Positions 1-6,376 of a DNA stretch of 6,376 nt are shown piece by piece. The position numbers and the translations under genes are program-made. The DNA comes from Calditrichota bacterium (GTDB taxonomy: Bacteria > Zhuqueibacterota > Zhuqueibacteria > Zhuqueibacterales > Geothermadaptataceae), in NCBI GenBank assembly GCA_008501545.1, contig QQUM01000547.1, positions 1 through 6,376 on the forward strand. Direction: 5' to 3'. The notes under the pieces are model-generated. The model was not told the origin of the DNA and made no database searches. It saw only the letters and a program-made list of their open reading frames with translations. Each line of letters begins with the position of its first letter. Positions within the stretch are counted from its first letter, which is position 1.

Positions 1-542
1 AAGATGATCGGGAACTGAATTGGTATGCGTTGCATGTGCTGTCCGGGCATGAGCAAAAAGTAAAAGCGCATTTGGAAAATGAAGCCGAATTGGCTGGTTT
101 ATCTGAAAAAATTGCGCAAATACTGATTCCCTCCGAGCAAGTAACTGAGATGCGGCAAGGAAAAAAGCGCACGCGAAATAAGGTTTTTTTCCCAGGTTAT
201 ATGCTTGTTGAACTAGAGTTGAGTAAGGAGACTCGTCATCTAATATTGAATACGCCAGGAATAACGAATTTTGTCGGGCCACGTAATGAGCCGCAACCCT
301 TGCGGCAAGACGAAGTAGATCGTATTCTGGGTCGTGTTGATGAAACTAGCGCAGAAGGGCGTGTTGAAATTCCCTTTAGAATTGGCGATCCAATTCGTGT
401 AACAGATGGGCCTTTTACAGATTTTACTGGTTTCATTGAAGAGATAAGTGAAGAAAAGAAAAAAGTTAAGGTTAGAGTAAGTATTTTTGGCAGGTCAACA
501 CCTGTTGAACTTGATTTTCTCCAAGTTGAACTTGAAAACTAA
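1..542 (+). CDS. nusG: Transcription termination/antitermination factor NusG, 5'-partial
   Basis: NusG binds the RNA polymerase clamp through its N-terminal NGN domain and promotes processive elongation; its KOW domain contacts Rho or ribosomal protein S10. The frame is open from the first full codon at base 3, giving 179 visible residues and a TAA stop. The NGN domain starts at [12 protein letters not shown], like the WYVVQAFSG start of E. coli NusG, and includes the conserved [14 protein letters not shown] segment. The C-terminal KOW domain covers roughly the last 60 residues: [20 protein letters not shown], then [18 protein letters not shown]. The true start lies upstream. The in-frame TTG at 30 is an internal leucine, because starting there would remove the conserved Trp-Tyr strand. 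Probably only about 5-20 residues are missing. The rplK start follows 18 nt after the stop, so co-transcription is likely. Identification is secure; the exact N-terminus is unknown. Confidence 0.97.
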   Translation, partial: DDRELNWYALHVLSGHEQKVKAHLENEAELAGLSEKIAQILIPSEQVTEMRQGKKRTRNKVFFPGYMLVELELSKETRHLILNTPGITNFVGPRNEPQPLRQDEVDRILGRVDETSAEGRVEIPFRIGDPIRVTDGPFTDFTGFIEEISEEKKKVKVRVSIFGRSTPVELDFLQVELEN

Positions 543-560
543 GCTTACGGTGGATTTTTC

Positions 561-986
561 ATGGCAAAGAAAATAACAGGTCTGATTAAGTTGCAAATTC
601 CGGCAGGCCAAGCGAATCCTTCTCCTCCTGTTGGTCCCGCTCTGGGGCAACATGGCGTCAATATTATGGAATTCTGTAAGGCGTTTAACGCCAAGACGCA
701 AGATAAGGTCGGATTGATCATTCCGGTGGTGATTACAGTATATGCAGATAGATCTTTTACTTTTATTACAAAAACACCTCCCGCAGCCGTGTTGTTGAAG
801 AAAGCTGCTGGGCTGGAAAAGGGATCTGGTGAACCTAATCGTAATAAGGTTGGAAAGGTGACGCACGATCAAGTGAAAGAAATAGCAGAGCTTAAGATGC
901 CAGATCTAAATGCAAATGACGTCGATGCAGCAATGGAAATAATAAAAGGTACCGCACGCAGTATGGGGCTGCTAGTTGAAGGCTAA
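561..986 (+). CDS. rplK: 50S ribosomal protein L11 (uL11)
   Basis: L11 binds the GTPase-associated region of 23S rRNA (helices 43/44) at the base of the L12 stalk and takes part in factor binding and the stringent response. The 141-residue product matches the family's usual length (142 in E. coli). The N-terminal domain has the proline-rich [20 protein letters not shown] segment at about residues 21-40, the part of the family associated with thiostrepton and micrococcin binding. The linker region [20 protein letters not shown] is near-identical to E. coli. The RNA-binding C-terminal domain ends in the characteristic [14 protein letters not shown]. The ATG start gives the canonical MAKK N-terminus. 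Only a weak SD-like GGTGGA (549-554) precedes it, with a 6-nt spacer. It sits 18 nt after nusG and 25 nt before rplA. Confidence 0.98.
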   Translation: MAKKITGLIKLQIPAGQANPSPPVGPALGQHGVNIMEFCKAFNAKTQDKVGLIIPVVITVYADRSFTFITKTPPAAVLLKKAAGLEKGSGEPNRNKVGKVTHDQVKEIAELKMPDLNANDVDAAMEIIKGTARSMGLLVEG

Positions 987-1011
987 AACTTTACTGATTT
1001 AGGATTATGGT

Positions 1012-1701
1012 ATGAAACACAGTAAAAGATATAATGATGCACAAAAAAAGGTGTCGTCTGGCGTCGATTACTCACTCGAAGATGCCGTAAAGTTGGTTAA
1101 GGAAGTTGCGACGGCTAAATTTGATGAAACCGTCGAGGTGACCATTCGACTTGGCGTTGATCCGCGACACGCTGATCAGGTTGTTCGTGGTACTGTGACA
1201 CTGCCACATGGAACGGGTAAGGATGTTCGTGTACTTGTTATCGCCAAGGGTGCAAAAGCAGCTGAAGCTGAGGAAGCAGGAGCTGATTTTGTCGGTTTTG
1301 ATGATATAGTAAACAAGATTCAGGGCGGATGGTATGATTTTGATGTGATGATTGCCACGCCTGATGTTATGGCTCAGGTAGGAAAATTGGGCCGGATTCT
1401 TGGTCCACGTGGTTTAATGCCGAATCCAAAGGCCGGAACCGTAACAATGGAGGTTGAGAAGGCCGTTAAAGAAGTTAAGGCTGGAAAAATTGAGTTCCGG
1501 GTTGATAAATATGGTATTCTGCATGTAGGTGTTGGCAAAGCTTCTTTTGATTCTGAAAAGCTGGAAGAGAATGTTCGTTCATTTCTTGAGGTTGTTCAGC
1601 GACTTCGCCCCCCGGCTGCAAAGGGGCAGTACATGCGAAGTGTTACTCTCGGAAGTACGATGGGGCCTGGGATTCGTCTAGATAGAAATTCACTAGTTTA
1701 A
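1012..1701 (+). CDS. rplA: 50S ribosomal protein L1 (uL1)
   Basis: L1 forms the mobile L1 stalk next to the ribosomal E site and helps release deacylated tRNA; in several bacteria it also represses translation of its own mRNA. The product is 229 residues, close to the E. coli length of 234. The N-terminal part of domain I carries [20 protein letters not shown] (about residues 37-56). The family signature is in the central domain: [20 protein letters not shown] followed directly by [13 protein letters not shown] (about residues 111-143). Domain I resumes with [20 protein letters not shown] and ends with [10 protein letters not shown]. The ATG start is supported by AGGA at 1001-1004 with a 7-nt spacer and by the typical short basic N-terminus MKHSKRY. 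I could not recognise an L1 operator mimic upstream of rplK or rplA by eye. Confidence 0.98.
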   Translation: MKHSKRYNDAQKKVSSGVDYSLEDAVKLVKEVATAKFDETVEVTIRLGVDPRHADQVVRGTVTLPHGTGKDVRVLVIAKGAKAAEAEEAGADFVGFDDIVNKIQGGWYDFDVMIATPDVMAQVGKLGRILGPRGLMPNPKAGTVTMEVEKAVKEVKAGKIEFRVDKYGILHVGVGKASFDSEKLEENVRSFLEVVQRLRPPAAKGQYMRSVTLGSTMGPGIRLDRNSLV

Positions 1702-1714
1702 ATAAAGTGCTGCA

Positions 1715-1726
1715 ATCGAAAGCGAT
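1715..1726 (+). promoter_or_regulatory. Short hairpin just upstream of the rplJ start, in place of an SD
   Basis: ATCG (1715-1718) and CGAT (1723-1726) form a perfect 4-bp stem with an AAAG loop. It ends 6 nt before the rplJ ATG, where a Shine-Dalgarno sequence would normally sit, and no purine-rich SD match is present in the 31-nt gap. A stem this short can arise by chance. It may be a minor feature of the rplJ leader or mean nothing. Confidence 0.25.
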
Positions 1727-1732
1727 AGTATT

Positions 1733-2272
1733 ATGCAAACATACACACGAGAGCCGCGTCCTGAAAAGGTTGCGGAAGTAGAAAAACTGTCTGAAAAATT
1801 AACCAGCGCAAAAGGTGTTTACCTCACAGACTTTTCTGGTTTGAGTGTTGAAGATATAACTGACCTGCGTAGGCGGTTTACGAAGGAAAATGTCGAATAT
1901 CTAGTCGTTAAGAATACTCTGGCTAAATTTGGTGCGAAAAAAGCCGGACAAGAGGATCTTGTTGAGCATTTTCGTGGACCGGTTGCAGTGGCGCTGGGAT
2001 ATGAAGATCCTGCAACACCTGCCAGGATTCTGACTTCTTTTTTGAAAGAACATGAAAAGCCTGAAGTTAAGGCGTGCATGATCGAAGGGGATGTTTTACC
2101 CGGAAGTGAAGTTGATAGTATTTCGAAATGGCTGACAAGGGAAGAGTTGCTTGCGAAACTTGTCGGTAGTTTAAATAGCCCGGTCTCGGGACTCGTTAAT
2201 ACTCTTGCTGGTGTCCTTCGCCAATTTGTTACGGTGCTGGACGCTATTCGTGAAAAGAAAGAAAATCATTAG
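1733..2272 (+). CDS. rplJ: 50S ribosomal protein L10 (uL10)
   Basis: L10 anchors the L12 dimers to the 50S subunit and, with L11, forms the base of the stalk that recruits translational GTPases. The product is 179 residues, longer than the 165 of E. coli and similar to thermophile homologues that carry three L12 dimers. Residues about 1-100 form the rRNA-binding domain, with KGVYLTDFSGLSVEDITDLR, the conserved VKNTLAKF segment (residues 59-66) and HFRGPVAVAL. The C-terminal stretch from about residue 137 to the end (REELLAKLVGSLNSPVSGLV followed by NTLAGVLRQFVTVLDAIREK) is the long amphipathic helix to which L12 N-terminal domains attach. The ATG at 1733 has no recognisable SD, and the 31-nt gap after rplA leaves little room for a long leader outside coding sequence. 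Stop is TAG; rplL follows after 70 nt. Confidence 0.97.
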   Translation: MQTYTREPRPEKVAEVEKLSEKLTSAKGVYLTDFSGLSVEDITDLRRRFTKENVEYLVVKNTLAKFGAKKAGQEDLVEHFRGPVAVALGYEDPATPARILTSFLKEHEKPEVKACMIEGDVLPGSEVDSISKWLTREELLAKLVGSLNSPVSGLVNTLAGVLRQFVTVLDAIREKKENH

Positions 2273-2288
2273 GCTGCTTGCAGCTTGA
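2269..2288 (+). promoter_or_regulatory. CUUG-tetraloop hairpin over the rplJ stop codon
   Basis: Bases 2269-2276 can pair with 2281-2288 in RNA. The stem is 8 bp: a perfect GCUG/CAGC core (2273-2276 with 2281-2284), extended downwards by G-U, U-A, U-G and U-A pairs, and closed by the loop CUUG, a known stable tetraloop class. It covers the rplJ TAG (2270-2272). No U-tract follows, so it is not a standard intrinsic terminator. It could slow 3'-to-5' decay or mark a processing point between rplJ and rplL, but no function can be read from the sequence. Confidence 0.35.
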
Positions 2289-2322
2289 AATACAATTTCC
2301 GTTAACTTGAAAACAATACAAT
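2284..2322 (+). repeat. Imperfect direct repeat CTTGAAA...TACAAT upstream of rplL
   Basis: Two related copies lie in the 70-nt rplJ-rplL gap. The first is CTTGAAATACAAT at 2284-2296. The second is CTTGAAAACAATACAAT at 2306-2322, which differs by a 4-nt insertion. Their starts are 22 nt apart, about two helical turns. Both halves are AT-rich and resemble promoter elements (TTGAAA, TACAAT), but no pair has usual -35/-10 spacing: within the copies the elements are adjacent or nearly so, and across copies the gap is 26 nt. It may be a protein-binding site, a weak lineage-specific promoter, or chance in AT-rich DNA. Confidence 0.3.
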
Positions 2323-2328
2323 GAGACC

Positions 2329-2335
2329 AAGGAGG
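2329..2335 (+). promoter_or_regulatory. Strong Shine-Dalgarno sequence of rplL
   Basis: AAGGAGG lies 7 nt before the GTG at 2343, the best ribosome-binding site in the window. It decides the rplL start. The in-frame TGA at 2322-2324 rules out a longer protein, and the next in-frame ATG (2397) would remove most of the first helix of the dimerisation domain and has no SD. Confidence 0.85.
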
Positions 2336-2342
2336 AATCGCC

Positions 2343-2738
2343 GTGGCCGCAGAAACGAATGGTCAACTCGATAGCTTCATCGAGTCAATAGAAAACATGT
2401 CCGTTAAAGAGCTAAACGAGTTGGTAAAAGCTCTGGAAGATCGCTTTGGTGTGAGTGCTGCTGCGCCTGTTATGGCTGTAGCTGGTGCTGCTCCAGGTGG
2501 TGGCGCTGCAGAAGCAGCAGAAGAAAAAACAGAATTTGATGTAATCTTGGCTGGTGCTGGTGACAAAAAGATCCAGGTTATCAAAGTTGTTCGTACAATT
2601 ACCAGTCTTGGATTAAAAGAAGCGAAAGAATTGGTTGACTCTGCTCCTAAGCCGGTAAAAGAAGCTGTATCCAAAGAAGAAGCAGATGAAATCAAAGCCA
2701 AACTTGAAGAAGTTGGCGCTACTGTGGAAGTAAAATAA
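2343..2738 (+). CDS. rplL: 50S ribosomal protein L7/L12 (bL12)
   Basis: L7/L12 is the multicopy stalk protein that recruits and activates the translational GTPases EF-G, EF-Tu, IF2 and RF3. The product is 131 residues (E. coli 121). Residues about 8-36 are the N-terminal dimerisation domain that binds the L10 helix, including [20 protein letters not shown]. An Ala/Gly-rich flexible hinge follows (about residues 37-62, with [20 protein letters not shown]). The C-terminal factor-binding domain runs from about residue 63 and carries the conserved [20 protein letters not shown] and then [12 protein letters not shown]; it ends in [10 protein letters not shown]. The start is GTG, chosen from the strong SD and the upstream in-frame stop. 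The N-terminus is a few residues longer than in E. coli. Strong SD use only here fits the need for several L12 copies per ribosome (inference). Confidence 0.98.
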   Translation: MAAETNGQLDSFIESIENMSVKELNELVKALEDRFGVSAAAPVMAVAGAAPGGGAAEAAEEKTEFDVILAGAGDKKIQVIKVVRTITSLGLKEAKELVDSAPKPVKEAVSKEEADEIKAKLEEVGATVEVK

Positions 2739-2742
2739 TCCT

Positions 2743-2768
2743 AAAACCAATTGCCAGAGGATGGTTTT
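2743..2768 (+). promoter_or_regulatory. Hairpin in the rplL-rpoB gap with the rpoB SD in its loop
   Basis: AAAACCA (2743-2749) and TGGTTTT (2762-2768) form a perfect 7-bp stem with a 12-nt loop (2750-2761). The loop contains AGAGG (2756-2760), the only SD-like bases before rpoB, 11 nt from the ATG at 2772. The stem ends 3 nt before that ATG. The A-rich left arm and U-rich right arm (five T at 2765-2769) look superficially terminator-like. With only two G-C pairs and an essential gene directly downstream, full termination is unlikely. A role in rpoB translation initiation, partial attenuation or mRNA processing is possible. In E. coli the same gap holds an attenuator and an RNase III site, but no homology is claimed. 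Confidence 0.4.
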
Positions 2769-2771
2769 TGC

Positions 2772-5700
2772 ATGACCTACAATGGCCCTTTTAACAGGCG
2801 AATAAGTTTTTCGAAACTGAAATCTATAATCGATTTACCTGATTTACTTGATATTCAGTTACGATCGTTTGAAGAATTTCTTCAGGCAAATGTGGCGCCT
2901 AATAAAAGAAAGGATCAAGGCCTAGAGGCGGTTTTTAAAAGTATTTTCCCGATTGTTGATAGTCGGGAAAATTTTTTGCTGGAGTTCGTTGAGTATTACG
3001 TCGAGCATCCCAAATCCAGTGTTGCTGAATGTCAGGAACGTGGTATAACCTATTCAGCTCCTCTCAAAGCCAAGTTACGCCTTTCTGCAAAAGATGACGC
3101 GAAGTCTGATAGCGATTTCAAAGAAACAACCGAACAGTTTGTTTATCTTGGGAATTTACCGTTTATGACGAATCGCGGAACTTTTGTTATTAATGGCGCT
3201 GAACGTATCATAGTCAGCCAATTGCATCGTTCTCCGGGTGTGTTTTTTGATGAGGCAGATCATCCGAACGGTGCTAAATTGCATTCAGCCCGTATTATTC
3301 CCTTACGTGGTTCATGGATTGAATTTACGACGGATATAAATGATATGCTTTTTGTGTATATCGATCGTCGTAAAAAATTTCCAGTAACGACGTTGTTGCG
3401 TGCGCTCGGATATTCCGAAAATCCTACAATTCTATCCTTGTTTGGACTTATTGAAAAGGTCGCAATCAAAAATCTAAAAGGTAAAAAATACCTTGGACGA
3501 GTCGTGATTGAGGACGTTATCGATATGGAAACAGGGGAATTGCTGGTTCAGGCGCATGAAACCCTGGATGAAGAAAACCTGGAAAAGATAGCTCAGTCCA
3601 GTGTTGAATCCGTGTCGTTGTTGCTCCATGAGAGTTCTTTGGGACCTGAGCTGATTAGTAACACCCTGCGTAAAGATGTGACTCGTAATGAGGAACAGGC
3701 ATTAGAATTTATCTATCGAAATTTACGTTCTGGTGATCCACCTGATGTTGATACAGCAAGAAATTTTCTCGAACGGCTTTTCTTTAATGCGAAACGATAT
3801 GATTTAGGTGAGGTCGGACGTTACCGCTTAAATAAAAAACTCAACCTTGATGTTGATGTCCAGGATGCGGTATTAACACGTGAAGACTTGATCAAAATCA
3901 TTCATTATCTTATGGAAATGCGTCTTGGCAAGAGATCAAGTGATGATATCGATCACCTCGGGAATAGGCGTATTAAGACAGTTGGTGAGCAACTCTCGGC
4001 ACAGATGAGTGTTGGGTTGTCACGCATGGCGCGTACTATCAAAGAGCGAATGAATCTGCGAGACAGTGAAAAACTAACACCTCAAGATTTAGTTAATGCC
4101 CGTACGATTCTATCGGTCATAAATACCTTTTTTGGTACAAGTCAGTTATCTCAATTTATGGATCAAACGAATCCACTTTCAGAGATGACACACAAAAGAC
4201 GCCTTTCAGCTCTTGGACCAGGAGGTTTGACGCGTGAACGAGCGGGATTTGAAGTTCGAGATGTTCATTATACGCATTACGGCCGTTTGTGCCCAATTGA
4301 AACACCTGAAGGGCCAAATATTGGCTTGATTTCATCGCTAACGACATATGCTCGAATTAACGATTTTGGATTCATTGAAACCCCATACCGACCTGTTAAA
4401 AAGGGTACAGTTGCGAATGAGATAGAGTATTTGACTGCTGATGATGAAGATAACTTCATTATCGCACAGGCGAATGCTCCACTGGATGATTCCGGTGTAT
4501 TTATAAATGAGCGGGTGAAAGCCAGAAGTAAGGGTGACTTTCCACTCGAGACACCGGAAAACGTAAACTATATCGACGTGTCTCCGAATCAAATCGTATC
4601 TGCGGCGGCATCACTCATTCCATTCCTTGAACATGATGATGCAAACCGTGCATTGATGGGTTCAAATATGCAACGGCAGGCCGTTCCATTGTTGCAACCT
4701 GATTCACCCATGGTTGGCACAGGTATGGAGTCAAAGGTAGCCAGAGATTCTCGTGCCCTAATCGTTTCAGATGTAGATGGTGTTGTTGAAAGTGTAAGCG
4801 CAGACGAAATTGTTGTTCGACAAGATAGAAATGTGTCTGATGATGACCGTGAGAGTATGCTGAGTTTTTCTGAGGACGGTTTGTTTCGTTACAGAACGAC
4901 GAAATTCATGCGCTCAAATCAAGATACATGCATCAACCAGAAGCCCGTAGTCGTTCCTGGACAAAAAGTTGAAAAGGGACAGGTTCTGGCAGATGGATTT
5001 GCTACCCAAAATGGTGAGTTAGCGCTTGGTCGTAATGTACTCGTCGCTTTCATGCCTTGGCGCGGTTATAATTTCGAAGATGCTATTGTTATTTCTGAAA
5101 GGGTTGTTCGTGAAGATGTTTATACATCAATCCATATCGATGTATATGAATTACAGGTTCGCGATACAAAACGTGGTGAGGAAGAACTCACCCGGGAAAT
5201 TCCAAATGTAAGTGAAGAAGCAACCAAGAATTTGGATGAAAATGGCATTATTCGGATTGGTGCAGAGGTGCAGCCCGGTGATATTCTCGTAGGTAAAGTA
5301 ACACCAAAAGGTGAAACCGACCCAACACCGGAAGAAAAATTGCTGAAAGCTATTTTTGGAGAGAAAGCCGGTGATGTTAAGGATGCAAGCTTAAAGGCAC
5401 CTCCTGGACTCAATGGAATCGTAATTGACACAAAGCTTTTTTCTCGCAAAAAGAAAGATGCCAAAACGAAGAAACAGGACAAGATTGAATTAGAAAAGCT
5501 TGAACTGTGGAAAGAGAAAGAAGGACAACGCGTTAAATCACTTCTTTACACCAAGCTGGATATCGTACTTCGTGGGCATAAGTCTCTGGCAGTCCAAAGT
5601 AAAATAGACAAAAGCTTTATTTTAAATGAAAATGTCATTTTTGATGAAGATGTTCTGAAATCTATTGATGTGACTGCAGTTGACTTAAACATCGGCTTTA

Positions 5701-6376
5701 CACAAAGTGAGAGTGAAAACGAACTTGCCGTTGAAATCGTACGTGCTTATCTGCAAAGAGTCGAGGATATTGACGAAGAATTCGATCGGTTGAAATTGAA
5801 AATTGTTGTCGGTGATGAATTGCCGCCTGGTATAGTGCAACTTGCAAAAGTTTATGTCGCTAAAAAACGTAAACTGCAGGTTGGTGACAAGATGGCAGGG
5901 CGTCACGGTAACAAGGGTGTAGTCGCAAAAATTGTCCCAATTGAAGATATGCCTTATCTCGAGGATGGAACACCTGTTGATATTGTATTAAATCCATTGG
6001 GTGTGCCTTCACGTATGAATCTCGGACAGATATTTGAAACTCAACTTGGATGGGCTGCCAGTAAACTAGGCATAAAATACGCTACTCCAGTATTTGATGG
6101 TGCAAGTTATTCTGAACTTGTTGAAGAGCTTAGAAAGGCAAATTTGCCTGAAAGCGGCAAAGCAACATTAGTCGATGGTCGAACTGGTGAATACCTTGAA
6201 TCAAAAGTTACGGTCGGCTATATCTATATGCTTAAGCTGTCTCATCTGGTTGAAGATAAAATTCACGCCCGTTCTATCGGACCATACTCCCTTATCACAC
6301 AGCAGCCTCTTGGTGGTAAAGACCAATTTGGTGGACAGCGATTTGGTGAGATGGAAGTATGGGCCCTAGAAGCCTA
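2772..6376 (+). CDS. rpoB: DNA-directed RNA polymerase subunit beta, 3'-partial
   Basis: RpoB is the beta subunit of the core RNA polymerase and forms one pincer and part of the active centre. There are 1201 complete codons plus two bases, with no stop; the frame runs off the window in MEVWALEAY, so probably about 60-100 C-terminal residues are missing. In order: N-terminal [19 protein letters not shown]; protrusion and lobe with [20 protein letters not shown]; rifampicin-region [20 protein letters not shown] (Asp464, His474 and Ser479 match E. coli D516, H526 and S531); [23 protein letters not shown] with acidic Glu769-Asp770; a Lys/Glu-rich segment at about 890-930; and [10 protein letters not shown] with Lys1040 and Lys1048, matching E. 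coli K1065 and K1073. Residue 1184 is Asp in [15 protein letters not shown], where Ala is usual. The upstream lobe is about 50 residues shorter than in E. coli. The 33-nt gap to rplL suggests one operon. Confidence 0.98.
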   Translation, partial: MTYNGPFNRRISFSKLKSIIDLPDLLDIQLRSFEEFLQANVAPNKRKDQGLEAVFKSIFPIVDSRENFLLEFVEYYVEHPKSSVAECQERGITYSAPLKAKLRLSAKDDAKSDSDFKETTEQFVYLGNLPFMTNRGTFVINGAERIIVSQLHRSPGVFFDEADHPNGAKLHSARIIPLRGSWIEFTTDINDMLFVYIDRRKKFPVTTLLRALGYSENPTILSLFGLIEKVAIKNLKGKKYLGRVVIEDVIDMETGELLVQAHETLDEENLEKIAQSSVESVSLLLHESSLGPELISNTLRKDVTRNEEQALEFIYRNLRSGDPPDVDTARNFLERLFFNAKRYDLGEVGRYRLNKKLNLDVDVQDAVLTREDLIKIIHYLMEMRLGKRSSDDIDHLGNRRIKTVGEQLSAQMSVGLSRMARTIKERMNLRDSEKLTPQDLVNARTILSVINTFFGTSQLSQFMDQTNPLSEMTHKRRLSALGPGGLTRERAGFEVRDVHYTHYGRLCPIETPEGPNIGLISSLTTYARINDFGFIETPYRPVKKGTVANEIEYLTADDEDNFIIAQANAPLDDSGVFINERVKARSKGDFPLETPENVNYIDVSPNQIVSAAASLIPFLEHDDANRALMGSNMQRQAVPLLQPDSPMVGTGMESKVARDSRALIVSDVDGVVESVSADEIVVRQDRNVSDDDRESMLSFSEDGLFRYRTTKFMRSNQDTCINQKPVVVPGQKVEKGQVLADGFATQNGELALGRNVLVAFMPWRGYNFEDAIVISERVVREDVYTSIHIDVYELQVRDTKRGEEELTREIPNVSEEATKNLDENGIIRIGAEVQPGDILVGKVTPKGETDPTPEEKLLKAIFGEKAGDVKDASLKAPPGLNGIVIDTKLFSRKKKDAKTKKQDKIELEKLELWKEKEGQRVKSLLYTKLDIVLRGHKSLAVQSKIDKSFILNENVIFDEDVLKSIDVTAVDLNIGFTQSESENELAVEIVRAYLQRVEDIDEEFDRLKLKIVVGDELPPGIVQLAKVYVAKKRKLQVGDKMAGRHGNKGVVAKIVPIEDMPYLEDGTPVDIVLNPLGVPSRMNLGQIFETQLGWAASKLGIKYATPVFDGASYSELVEELRKANLPESGKATLVDGRTGEYLESKVTVGYIYMLKLSHLVEDKIHARSIGPYSLITQQPLGGKDQFGGQRFGEMEVWALEA

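Noticed and set aside
30..542. nusG starting at the TTG at base 30
   Set aside because: The frame is open to the window edge, and the residues before it (ELNWYA) contain the conserved Trp-Tyr of the NGN domain. The TTG codes an internal leucine.
495..872. Minus-strand open frame of 125 codons across nusG/rplK
   Set aside because: It lies opposite two highly conserved genes, its translation has no recognisable domain, and its composition (many Arg, Cys, His) is that of a shadow frame.
2285..2322. Sigma70-like promoter for rplL from TTGAAA and TACAAT
   Set aside because: No TTGAAA/TACAAT pair has 16-19 nt spacing; the combinations give 0, 4 or 26 nt. Kept only as a direct repeat.
2321..2374. 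Arg-rich 17-codon open frame ([17 protein letters not shown]) overlapping the rplL start
   Set aside because: It arises from reading the rplL SD and start region in another frame. It has no SD of its own, and the arginine richness comes from the AGG/CGC bases of the SD region. Coupled translation is conceivable, but nothing supports it.
2743..2769. Intrinsic terminator between rplL and rpoB
   Set aside because: The stem has only two G-C pairs, the T-run is mostly inside the stem rather than after it, and essential rpoB starts 3 nt later. Partial attenuation cannot be excluded.
2761..2775. Four-codon open frame (MVFA) whose TGA overlaps the rpoB ATG
   Set aside because: A stop-start ATGA overlap is suggestive of coupling, but AGAGG directly abuts its ATG and is too close to serve it. 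So short a frame is expected by chance.
5026..5211. Additional plus-strand open frame inside rpoB, and a similar one at 6175-6369
   Set aside because: Both overlap the conserved rpoB frame completely and show no family resemblance or start signals.
5120..5482. Minus-strand open frame of 120 codons opposite rpoB
   Set aside because: Ser/Phe-rich shadow of the Glu/Lys-rich coding strand, with no independent signal or start context.
1..6376. A novel or accessory system hidden in the window
   Set aside because: Essentially all bases are accounted for by six conserved housekeeping genes with short gaps. No foreign-looking segment, inserted gene, array or long non-coding stretch is present.

Overview
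The window is a stretch of the core transcription/translation gene cluster, with all genes on the + strand: nusG (5' end cut by the window) - rplK (uL11) - rplA (uL1) - rplJ (uL10) - rplL (bL12) - rpoB (3' end cut by the window). Every coding frame is intact. I see no mobile element, CRISPR array, tRNA, rRNA or credible minus-strand gene.

Organism: a bacterium of the Bacteroidota-Chlorobiota-Fibrobacterota (FCB) assemblage is the best reading. RpoB has the signature [20 protein letters not shown] after the rifampicin region, a segment [20 protein letters not shown] just before the catalytic lysines, and [13 protein letters not shown] in the flap-side region. These resemble Bacteroidota-type beta subunits more than proteobacterial or firmicute ones. 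NusG has the FCB-like segment [18 protein letters not shown]. Sparse and variable Shine-Dalgarno (SD) sequences fit the same group. I cannot fix the phylum or genus; a deep-branching FCB lineage is as likely as a classical Bacteroidota.

Layout: NusG ends at 542, and the genes then follow with gaps of 18, 25, 31, 70 and 33 nt. No convincing terminator or promoter separates them, so one polycistronic transcript is likely. The two gaps flanking rplL are the only places with visible regulatory-type structure. One is a short CUUG-loop hairpin over the rplJ stop codon, followed by an imperfect direct repeat and a strong SD before the GTG start of rplL. The other is a 7-bp hairpin ending 3 nt before the rpoB ATG, with the only SD-like bases in its loop. 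These are where L12 (several copies per ribosome) and RNA polymerase beta output could be set apart from that of the neighbouring genes.

Function: L11, L10 and L12 build the L11-arm/L12-stalk GTPase-associated centre of the 50S subunit. L1 forms the mobile stalk at the E site. RpoB is the beta subunit of RNA polymerase, and NusG is the elongation factor that binds that polymerase. I found no undescribed system here. The findings are modest observations in an otherwise ordinary, highly conserved region.
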